Shown here piece by piece: positions 29,524 through 39,252 of a stretch of 64,000 bases of DNA. The position numbers and the translations under genes are program-made. The stretch's first letter is position 1. The number at the start of each line of letters is the position of its first letter. The notes beneath the pieces are model-generated. The model saw only the letters and a list, made by a program, of their open reading frames with translations. It made no database searches and was not told the DNA's origin. The stretch is from Chitinophagaceae bacterium (lineage in GTDB: Bacteria; Bacteroidota; Bacteroidia; Chitinophagales; Chitinophagaceae): positions 186,001-250,000 of the forward strand of contig JADKIE010000001.1 in NCBI GenBank assembly GCA_016721385.1, read 5' to 3'.

Positions 29524-32500
29524 TTATCGAATAATCACCATTTTACCGTACCCTTTGTTAAAGAATTTATCGGTTTTATCTCCATCGGCTTTATACTTTT
29601 CTAACGATTTGCCATTAAGGTTCGTAACCACTCTGTACAAATAAACGCCATTGGCTAGTTTTTGACCGTAGGTGTCCGTTCCATCCCACTTGTACTCCGT
29701 TATGTTTCGTCCTACATGCAATGGACCAAGTTCGTCTTTCGTAATTTCTTTAACAATTTTACCGGTAATGGTTAAAATTTGAATACGAATATTTTGCGGC
29801 ACTTCTACACCTGTAATGGTAAATACAAAAGCTGTTGAAGTTGTAAACGGATTTGGATAGTTAAGCATATTGGATATCATTGCCTTTTCTATAACATTAA
29901 AGGATACATGATACTCAATGGCACCTGCTTTATTGCCCACTACATCTTTACCTGTTACAATTAATTCGTAAAACGAGCCTTCATTATCATTTTCGCTTGG
30001 GAAAGTTGGCATAAAATCTATAGTAGCTGTGTTTTTTCCGGTGCTTAAATTGCGGGGGTAAATATCATTTCACTTCCAAAATGATAATCATGCAGGCTTC
30101 CATCAGGAAAGCGTACCTGTACATTTAATAATGCTGTATCAGCTAATGCTAAAAAGCGGCTTTCGTCTTTTAAATTAATTACAATATGAGGTTTGGCAGC
30201 CACAATATCCTTATCTAAAATATGTACACCATCAAAGGTTACATCTAATAACGGATTGTATGTATCTGCTTTTACAAAAAAGTCTTTGTACAATATATTA
30301 TTAAAATGATATTGCTCTGACTGATGATTATTTGGATTTACCTCTACAAACAAAGTATTTAACCCCGGTAAGTTTTTAGTATCTATTTGCTGACTTACTA
30401 CTAAAGTATCCCCTGCTATTAAAACTTTACCTCTTGGCACATTTAACGGATAGCGTACATTATTTTTATCGGTAACTACAATATTAAATTTCATGGTACT
30501 GTCGAACCCTGTTTGGCTAATATTTTTAAAGGCTAACTTAAAGTCAATTTTTTCGCCCTGATCTACCGTATCCTTCATAGTATATACAATATTAGGAGCA
30601 ACAGTGCCTTCAGGTAACATAGCCGCATTTATTCTCCAATATCTTAATTGGGTTGGTGTGCCTTGCAAAGAATCGGCTGCTATCATCTTCAATTTTAAAT
30701 AAGGATATGTATTTGCATTTATCCAACTTAAAGATGTATCCTGTGCAGGTTTTATCGTGGCCAACGTCGTATTATTCCCATTAACATCTACTCCAATTAC
30801 CTGTACGGTCAAGTCATCTGTATTGGTTGATTCAACTGAATTGCTTCTCCAGTGAAGATTTTGCCAACTTTTTGCAGGGCCTAATAAGTCTGAAATATAT
30901 TGTCCTTGTAAATTAACCCCTGTAGTAGAAAATTGTACAGCTAACTTTTCATCCGGTGTTATCCCAAAGGTTTGATTTAGGGGAGCATTAGTACCTTTCT
31001 TTGTTATAAAAACAAATGGCAAGTGTGTTTTAAGTGAATCTATGTAACCCCAGCCAATGTTTTTTAATTTATGATACAATGAGATACCACTTCCTAAAGT
31101 TAATGTATCTGCTTTCCAATCCGCAGGAAATGTGGTAAAAGGGCTAGCTGGACCATTTGTCATTACAATCATATTACCTGATGGAATTGCGTCAATGAAA
31201 TTCATAACGTTTTGACGCTCTGTTAATGTAGTAATTTTAAATTGGTAATGGCCGGGTTTTACTGTTCCCAATGGAACCGGCCTTACACTTCCAAATTGCC
31301 CCGAAGTGCCGTTATCTGTATTTACCCATGCCTTTGATGTTACACTATCAATAATATAAAATCTCAACACTTCGGTATTGTTTGCAAATGGGGTATAAAA
31401 TCCACTTTGCTCTATTGTTCCTTCATTTGATAATGAATAGTCTGGAGCCTGATTTGTGGAAGGGTAAATAGCTGTTTTAACTACAAAATTTACTGTTTTT
31501 GGTGTGTACCTAAATTTTCTATCGGTACCCAACACAAGGTTTTGATATGTGTTTTTTTGATATTGATAATAATGCGATTGATTAAAGCCCGGAGTACTGT
31601 TTGCCAAATACACAAACGAAGAATTGTTCCAAATAATTTCCATTATTAACCGGGGCTATTGCCACTCTCCAATAATAAACTGTACTATCTGTAAAAGTTA
31701 AATTAGTTGGTTTAAATTCTATCAAGCCTCCTACACCATTTGAGTTATATGTTTTTTAAATGTCGAGTTAAAATTTTCTGTAGTATCAATTTCCATTACA
31801 TATTGCCTTACTCCTCCTAATGGGTTAGCTGTATTTGCATAATATGTTATGTTTTGTTGATTTACTATTGAGTATTTATAAGGTGTTACCGGACGCAATT
31901 CATCTTCAAAAATGTAAAACTCTTTTATTAATACATTATTGTTTTCTGAAAGCTCATCAATTCTATTGCCATCATCTAAAGTAATAATTAACTTGTTTAA
32001 TCCTTTATCGGTTAACGGATTAATTGGAACAGTTAAAAAGGCAGAGTCAATATATTTAATAGATGGAATTACCCGATTGTATAATACCTTAACCGTATCA
32101 TTTGGTAAGCGATGTTTTACTGTTACTCTTATTGAATCCCCAATGGCTCTTCCAATATTACGCATTTTAATATCTACTGTAAAACTATTATCGGCAACGG
32201 TAATTATATTAGGACTTAGCTTAACCAACTGATCTTCTATGACATAATCCGGCTTTGTAAAATTATTTAATCGCAATGCAGGGTCGGCATGCAGATTTAC
32301 TTCTTCCAAATGAATTCTTGTGTAATAATCTACCGAACCTGGGTTGGGGCCTAATATAGAAACTATATTTTGCTTGAGTTGGTTACCCACTGAACTGCCA
32401 TACATATCCAAGGTAATATCTTTAATTAAACCCAAATTGTACGCATTTAAGAATGGAGAAATACCCCAGTGTGTACTACCTAAAAATCCTATACTTCCTT

Positions 32501-34607
32501 TATTAGGTAAGAATACATATTTTCGGATAACGACATGGCAGCATACCCATTTGGCCGCAAGGGTTTAAAATCGAAAAATTACCAACAGTACAACCACTAC
32601 ATGAAAAAATGGGTATTTACCGGCATTGGTATAGTTTTCGGGGAAGTTTAAATTAACAGCTAAATCATTGGCAGATGAATGGCCAAAATATTTTACATAT
32701 CCTAAGCCATTATTCATGGCTTGCTCTATTTGCTGGTTTTGTTGTTGCTCTATAGCTACTACCGACGATTTAATAATCGTTTGTGTGCTTCCTCCAAACA
32801 ATGTGTCCTTAAACAAATTTTCATAAAGGGTTAAATAAGAAATAAACTCAGCCCTCTCATCTTCTGTAGCAGGTCCTGCAGCAAGCAAAACATTTTTCAT
32901 CCAGCTTTTATCATTTAAAGTTTGCTGTGGAGAGGCAAGATTTAATTCGTACTCTTTTATTTTGTTAAGATAGATACCCACTTCAGTACCATTTACTGCG
33001 CCTAATCTTCCTACCGGAAAAATAGGTATGTTAGAGCCCGGCTCGGCAACTAATAGAATATCGGAAGCAGGCCACCCAAAAGATGGCACCAAATTAATTT
33101 GATCTGCAGCCGGATTAGATTGATTTGGGGTATAATTTGCATATGCTGTACCTCTGCCTATTATAAAAATATACTTGGGCTTAACTGTATATTGCTGGTT
33201 TGCAAAACGTATAAAATCCCTTACAGCAGCCGGATGCTTTTTTATACCAAAAGCAAATTGATCTGTAAGTTCATTAATGTCGTAAATTTTTGCATTAAAA
33301 CCACCTCCAGTTGCAGAACTTCTGTATTGTTTATATAAGTCAACATTATTTACGCCAGAGCCATTATTATATAATGCAGGATGGCTAATAATTAAATAAT
33401 CGCCTTGGTTAGCAGCAGCAGCATAATTAATAAATGTTTTGCTGGTTAATGATGCTATAGTATGCATATTAGAAACATCCTGACTAATTAAGTTAAACTT
33501 ACGTATAGGTTCAGTAGCCGCAGGTAATACAAATTTTACCTGCCCGGCAGTACTTATATCACCCAAATATCTTTTGCCGGAAGTATAATCGTATAAAATA
33601 GGTTGTACACCATTATTATTAAAATTATTAATTACTACATAATTGCCCACAGCACTTGGTGGCAGCTCAAAATAAAAATTCTTTTCATTGTTAAAGTTAA
33701 ATGTAGCAGGGTACGTTACAGAAAAATTACTAACAGTCATCCCATCGCCTCCAATAACACTACTATTAGCAACACTAACTGCTAAAGCAGATGGGCTTGT
33801 TAACCTACTCAATGCAATATTTCTTATGGTATCTTTTCTGTAATTAAAAAAAGGCATTGGTGTTCTAAGTATAGTATCGTTATTAGAAAATTTTACTATT
33901 AAATCTCGGGCATTTAATGCATTACCGGATGCGGCAATTGTTACAGTAACACTATTGGGTGGCCCGGCTGTATATTTGTTAATATTGGTAAACACTTTTG
34001 ACAGTGGTGACCCGGGTGCTACTCCATTGCTCGACCAACCTTCTCCCATATCGTATGCTGATGAATATACATATTCTCCAATTACTGCTGCATAGCCTCC
34101 ATTAATTAAGTTGTTATAGTTTTGCTCAATTTTACGCATAAAATATGCCTCGGCAGGCAATGTATTTCCGGTAATTATATTAGGACTTTGGGTATATCGC
34201 AGATTAGCAGATGTAGTATTTACGGTTAAAAAATAAACTGCTGTATCTGTCTCTAAACTGTATTTTTCGCCCAGTTGATAATCGGCATTTCTATACAATT
34301 CCTTATCCGGTATTCCATCATTCATCTGCCCCCAAAACTCAATATAATCACTTGCACCCAATAAACCTGTAGCTACTGATGTATATAAACGTACCTCTTT
34401 ACCATTACGCCACAGTTGAAAATGTTGTGCCTGGGTACTGCTTAAACCTGCAGCAGCTAACGTAGGTTGGCTTATACGGCAAAGTGTATCGTTGGCAAGT
34501 TTAAACTTGTAATACGTTTTGCTGTAATCTATCCAACTATTGTTTAATTGCGAAAAAGCTGAAGTGGCTATTAATACAATTACAAGGCTTAAAAATATTT
34601 TTTTCAT
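29524..34607 (-). CDS. C25-family peptidase, PorU2-like T9SS sortase (several frameshifts)
   Basis: 5084 bp, about 1695 aa, starting MKKIFLSLVIVLIATSAFSQ with a signal peptide. The gingipain-like catalytic dyad is present: His in YVKYFGHSSAND, Cys in HVVGCTVGNFF 30 residues later, once one G and one T are restored. Several beta-rich domains follow and a type IX C-terminal domain with MLNYPNPFTTST and GVYLYRVV ends GYGKMVIIR. Breaks are near 32600, 32575, 32510, 31745, 31650 and 30045, almost all single-base losses. PorU-like proteases cleave the C-terminal signal of type IX cargo; this long form with its own CTD may instead be a secreted protease. It sits downstream of a PorV-like gene. Confidence 0.78.
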
Positions 34608-34736
34608 GTGTTCACTTTTATTGATTATAGCCACATAGAATTCGCCAATGAACATTTTTTGATTGGTACAATTCTTTTGATGGCTCATTTCATTATGTTT
34701 TCAATTAATTATTCTGTTTTTCCTTTTTAACCAAAT

Positions 34737-35816
34737 TCATTCGTAAGGAAAAAATAGTGTATATAATGGGCTTGATTGATTGGCTAAATTAGTAAATGCA
34801 TAATCCAGCATCAGGTTTTTAATTTTAAACCCAGCTCCAATACTGGGTTGATAAATCCATACTTTTTTAATATTCATAGAATCTGTATCATCTATCGATT
34901 TTTGGAAGTTAGATATACCCCCTCTTATAAAGAAAGCATCTTTTATAGCTAACTCTAAACCCAAGGTAGGATCAGCACTAGCAGTAGTAGTACTTAACAC
35001 CGTATTTCGTTGCCCATCAAATGTTACATTAATATTGGCCTCGGCCATCAGGTTTAAAGACTTACCTAACTTAAAATTATACCCACCGCCTAAAACCAAA
35101 CGAGGCAATGTTATTTCGGTAGATTTTACAGGAATATCATTATTTGCCAAATAAAGTTTTTCTTTTTCTGCATCGCTAAACTTAAACGACCAAGCGTTAA
35201 ATGTTGTTGTAATATCTCTGGCCATAACACCCAAATTCCAGTTTTTGCCATGCATTTGCAAGCCTGCATCTAACCCAAAACCCCAGGCGGTAGCAAAGCT
35301 TCCAATTTTACGATAAATTACTTTTGCGTTGGCTCCAAAACTAATCTGCTTTTTTTCGGTTTGCTTTATATTTTGTGCAAATGAAAAAAGAAATGCATAA
35401 TCGGCTACAGAAAAAGTAGTAATCTTACTATAGTCTATTGCCCCATTAGCTTCTATTAGATAAAGTGTATTGGGTATTTCATCTACAGCAAACCGAAGTA
35501 AAGAAAAACCAATGGTTCGTTTGTTATTATTTACAGGCAAAGCAATTGTTGCATAATCGTATTTGGCAATGCCCGAAAAGTACTCGGCATGCATAATGCC
35601 AAGGTTTGGTACATCTTTTACGCCTACCAAGCCGGCAGGGTTCCAATAACCGGCAGTTGCATCTTTTGCAGATGCAACTTGAGCACTTCCCATAGCTAAG
35701 CCACGGGCTCCGGCTCCAATATTTAAAAATTCGTTGGTGTACTTTTTAAATTGGGAGTGTACTAAAAAAGGGCTTAAAATTAATACAAAAAGCCCCAAAA
35801 ATTTGTTTATTCTCAT
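34737..35816 (-). CDS. PorV/PorQ-family outer-membrane protein (PorV2-like)
   Basis: 359 aa with signal peptide (MRINKFLGLFVLILSPFLVHSQ) and the family's LNIGAGARGLAMGSAQVASAKDATAGYWNPAGL, followed by alternating amphipathic strands of a FadL-like barrel; it ends in an aromatic-rich TLFFPYE. PorV shuttles cargo from the T9SS translocon to the PorU sortase on the cell surface. It is 129 bp upstream of the C25 protease on the same strand, as in porV/porU-type pairs. Its stop is TGA, so TGA is a normal stop in this genome. Confidence 0.82.
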   Translation of the reverse strand: MRINKFLGLFVLILSPFLVHSQFKKYTNEFLNIGAGARGLAMGSAQVASAKDATAGYWNPAGLVGVKDVPNLGIMHAEYFSGIAKYDYATIALPVNNNKRTIGFSLLRFAVDEIPNTLYLIEANGAIDYSKITTFSVADYAFLFSFAQNIKQTEKKQISFGANAKVIYRKIGSFATAWGFGLDAGLQMHGKNWNLGVMARDITTTFNAWSFKFSDAEKEKLYLANNDIPVKSTEITLPRLVLGGGYNFKLGKSLNLMAEANINVTFDGQRNTVLSTTTASADPTLGLELAIKDAFFIRGGISNFQKSIDDTDSMNIKKVWIYQPSIGAGFKIKNLMLDYAFTNLANQSSPLYTLFFPYE

Positions 35817-36122
35817 AATAAAGTTCAGGTTAGGTAATATTCATTCATCGGGCACAATCCTTAAAACGTATTTTTTTCTACCAAATTGTGTAACTAATAT
35901 CTCATAAAAATACATAATATCTGTTAATTTATGCCACACAAGCCATTTTTTACTTACAATCAATTATTATATCAAATAATTACTTTTATAAGACTACAAA
36001 ACACAGTAAATAGATGCCTTTAAACATATATTTTTCGTTTTCTTAAAACCTCATGCAAAATATTCGTTTTTTATACCCATTTTTGCCAAAATCACTTACT
36101 TTTTATTGAAATTGAGCAAAAA
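35817..36122. other. intergenic region upstream of tyrS and the PorV-like gene
   Basis: 306 bp, very AT-rich, divergent promoters expected. CATTTTTG at 36078-36085 is a weak candidate -7 box for tyrS. No ORF or RNA gene seen. Confidence 0.4.
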
Positions 36123-37402
36123 ATGGCAAATTTAATAGACGAACTTAAATGGCGTGGCATGATACAGGACATTATGCCCGGAACAGAAGAACAACTAAAA
36201 AAAGAAATTACCACAGCTTATATAGGATTTGACCCTACGGCAGATAGCCTGCATATTGGCAGCCTTGTACCTATAATTTTATTGGTTCATTTACAAAAAG
36301 CAGGGCACAAACCTATTGCATTAGTAGGTGGAGCTACCGGCATGGTTGGCGACCCAAGTGGTAAAAGTGAAGAAAGAAACCTGCTTAGCGAAGATATTTT
36401 AAACCACAATGTTGCTTGTGTAAAAAAACAATTGGAGCAGTTTTTAAATTTCGACAAAAGCTTACCCAATGCAGCCGAAATGGCCAATAACTACGATTGG
36501 TTTAAAGATTTTTCTTTCCTAAATTTTATTAGAGATGTAGGCAAACATATTACCGTAAACTACATGATGGCAAAAGATAGTGTAAAGAAAAGATTGGAAG
36601 GCGAAAATGGTATGAGTTTTACAGAATTTACATACCAACTTGTACAGGGCTACGATTTTTACTGGCTTTACCAAAACAAAAATGTAAAACTGCAAATGGG
36701 CGGTAGCGATCAATGGGGAAATATTGTAACCGGCACAGAATTAATTAGAAGGAAAACAGGTGGCGAAGCCTTTGCATTTACTTGCCCCCTAATAAAAAAA
36801 GCCGATGGTGGTAAATTTGGCAAAACCGAAAAAGGGAATATATGGTTAGATGCAACTAAAACAACACCTTTTCAATTTTACCAATTTTGGTTAAATGCCA
36901 ATGACACCGATGCAGAAGGATGGATAAAGATTTTTACATTTTTAGATAAAGCCACAATTGATAAGTTAATTGAAGAGCATAAAAAGATGCCGGCAAAAGA
37001 TTATTGCAAAAAACCTTAGCCAAAGAAGTTACCATTTTTGTTCATGGACAAGAGGAATACAACAAAGCAATAGAAACAACCGAAAAATTATTTACCAATC
37101 TAAGCGGTGCTGCAGAAGATTTAAGTGAAGATGATTTAAATAATATGGAAGGGATAGTTAAAATAAATTATGAAGCAGCAAGTTTTAGCGCTGTTGTTGA
37201 TGTGGTTTCTTTTTGAGCCGAAACCAACATTTACCCCAGCAAAGGCGACGCCAGGAAAGCGGTGCAAGGCAGCGGAGTAAGTATTAACAGAAAGAAAGTT
37301 GACAATGAGCAACTGGTAATTGACAAAGCCATGTTGTTGCATGAAAAATATTTGTTAGTGCAAAAAGGAAAGAAAAATTATTATTTGGTAAGTGTTTCAT
37401 AA
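36123..37402 (+). CDS. tyrS: tyrosyl-tRNA synthetase (one frameshift, one in-frame TGA)
   Basis: About 427 aa. Class I HIGH motif variant HIGS (in ADSLHIGSLVP), tyrosine-binding YQLVQGYDFYWL and QMGGSDQWGN, then KFGKTEKG as KMSKS equivalent. The first frame ends at 37019; restoring one T near 36993 (KDYLQKTLAKEV) rejoins the second. At 37214-37216 an in-frame TGA replaces the leucine expected in SF-L-AETNIYPSKGDARK; the S4-like C-terminal domain then runs to TAA 37400-37402. Essential, so both defects are probably sequence errors. Confidence 0.93.
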
Positions 37403-37411
37403 AAATTATTA

Positions 37412-38233
37412 ATGCCATCATCACTTAAACACCTTATTAAAAAATATTTATGGCGTATTGTTTTCCATAATAAAATTTATGGCAATGCCGTAAAAGAAAA
37501 CAAAACGTATTTATCGCTTTTGAATAGCTCATCTAAATTTGCTACCCAAAAATTAAACATTTTTACAAAGGCGGATGAAGACGGGATTTTACTTGCCATT
37601 TTTTCAAAAATTGGCACAACCAATAAACTTTTTATAGATATTGGCAGTAACGATTGCATTAATAGCAACTGTGCCAACTTAGCATTTCATCATAATTGGA
37701 GTGGTTTGTTTATTGATGGTAACCACAACATTTTAAATAGAGGTAAATATATTTATCAAAAATATTTTAAACAAAATAGTAACCGATTTTTGTTTACACA
37801 AGCTATAGTAACTACACAAAATATTAATACCATTTTAGCTTCAACATCTTACCCAAACCAAATTGATTTATTGTGTATAGATTTAGATGGAAACGATTAC
37901 CATATTTGGAATGCCATAGAAACAATTTTGCCAAGAGTGGTGATAGTAGAAGTTCAAGTGGAAAAGGGTAATACAGAATTTATTCCGCCTTACACCACGG
38001 AGTTTGAATTATATGAAGATGATACGCCCAAAGGAGCTTCTCCCCTTTCGATGCTTAAATTAGCAAAAACCAAAGGTTACCATTTAGTTGCAGTTAATAA
38101 CGGCTGTTATAACTTGTTTTTTGTACACCAAGATTATACGAAAAATCTAAATGTGTTATCTATTGAAGAAGCCTTAAAAAACACCTATCAATTACTCTAC
38201 ATGTACTTGCTTTTTTACAACAGCATTTTCTGA
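37412..38233 (+). CDS. FkbM-like SAM-dependent methyltransferase family protein
   Basis: 273 aa. LFIDIGSNDCINSNCA near residue 75 and LLCIDLDGNDYHIWNAI near 150 resemble the FkbM fold, with motif I and the acidic motif that binds SAM. Such proteins O-methylate glycans or small molecules. It begins 9 bp after tyrS. Its last 42 bp overlap the end of cphB on the other strand, and the C-terminal YLLFYNSIF could be an artefact of a nearby indel. The family assignment is moderate. Confidence 0.55.
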   Translation: MPSSLKHLIKKYLWRIVFHNKIYGNAVKENKTYLSLLNSSSKFATQKLNIFTKADEDGILLAIFSKIGTTNKLFIDIGSNDCINSNCANLAFHHNWSGLFIDGNHNILNRGKYIYQKYFKQNSNRFLFTQAIVTTQNINTILASTSYPNQIDLLCIDLDGNDYHIWNAIETILPRVVIVEVQVEKGNTEFIPPYTTEFELYEDDTPKGASPLSMLKLAKTKGYHLVAVNNGCYNLFFVHQDYTKNLNVLSIEEALKNTYQLLYMYLLFYNSIF

Positions 38234-39091
38234 TACTTCGGGTATAAATTTTCTTTCTTTTATTAAAAAACCATTTCCCCTCTCACAAATATGCACTTTT
38301 AATCCTTCTATGCTGTAAGGGCTTCCATCGGGTATATCGGCAATATTGGTAAACTGTATGTCATGTCCATCAATTATAATTACACATCCACTTCCAATAG
38401 CTTCCATTTTATTACCACTTTGTGTAATTATCATGCCGGTATCTTCGCCCAAACCAATACCAATACAAGATGGATTGGTGGCAACCGCTTGTGCTAATCT
38501 GCCAAACCGCCCTCTTTTTTCAAAATGACTATCAATAATTACATCATCAACAAAAGCCAAGCCGGTTGAAAGCTTTACCTCTCCTTTTAAATGTGCCCTG
38601 GTAGCATTACCCTCATAAATCATTGTATTACTCATTGCCATAGCCCCGGCCGATGTTCCTGCAATTATAAAATTTTCGTCGTTCTGGTATCTATCTTCAA
38701 TGGTTTTTAAAAAAGTTGTTCCGCCAAATGTACTGCTCAACCGCATTTGATTACCGCCGCTAAACATTACAGCATCACATTGTTCAATACGTTGCTGATA
38801 TTCTTCGGTAGCTACATCGGCCCTGCTGCGTATATGCATTACGCCAATATTGGTACATCCTATTTTACCAAAAGCGTTCAGGTAATTATCGCCAACTTCA
38901 TACGGAATCATACTTGCTGTAGTAATAACTTCAATACGGCTTTGAGGGCCGCCGGCTTCTTCTACAATACGCCGAAGTATACCTAATTCAAAAAAATTGA
39001 GATTGCTTCTGTGTATTTGACCCGTTTCTAAATCGGTACCCTTATCCTCGGCACCACCAATGGCTATTAGTTTTCCTTTAGCAAATTGCAT
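38192..39091 (-). CDS. cphB: cyanophycinase
   Basis: 299 aa. Serine-peptidase fold of the S51 family: GGAEDKG at the start, MFSGGNQ, nucleophile serine in IIAGTSAGAMAMS (about residue 145), and the DSHFEKRGRFGRL histidine-containing motif. It cuts cyanophycin, a multi-Asp/Arg storage polymer, to beta-Asp-Arg dipeptides. No signal peptide, so it acts on internal granules. Divergent from cphA with about 160 bp between their starts. Intact. Confidence 0.93.
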   Translation of the reverse strand: MQFAKGKLIAIGGAEDKGTDLETGQIHRSNLNFFELGILRRIVEEAGGPQSRIEVITTASMIPYEVGDNYLNAFGKIGCTNIGVMHIRSRADVATEEYQQRIEQCDAVMFSGGNQMRLSSTFGGTTFLKTIEDRYQNDENFIIAGTSAGAMAMSNTMIYEGNATRAHLKGEVKLSTGLAFVDDVIIDSHFEKRGRFGRLAQAVATNPSCIGIGLGEDTGMIITQSGNKMEAIGSGCVIIIDGHDIQFTNIADIPDGSPYSIEGLKVHICERGNGFLIKERKFIPEVSENAVVKKQVHVE

Positions 39092-39113
39092 TTAATCATT
39101 TTTGTGATTAATA

Positions 39114-39121
39114 CAAAAATA
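39114..39121 (-). promoter_or_regulatory. candidate promoter of cphB
   Basis: TATTTTTG on the minus strand, 23 bp upstream of the cphB ATG. No TTG at -33. Confidence 0.45.
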
Positions 39122-39252
39122 AGGGAATTGGTTATTTTATGCTGTAATGTAGTTACTAACGGATGTTAATTAATAAAAGAAAGCATATTGTTCTTTGCAA
39201 AACAAAATGATTTTGGTAATTTCCATCTTCTACAAAACATTAAACTGCATTT

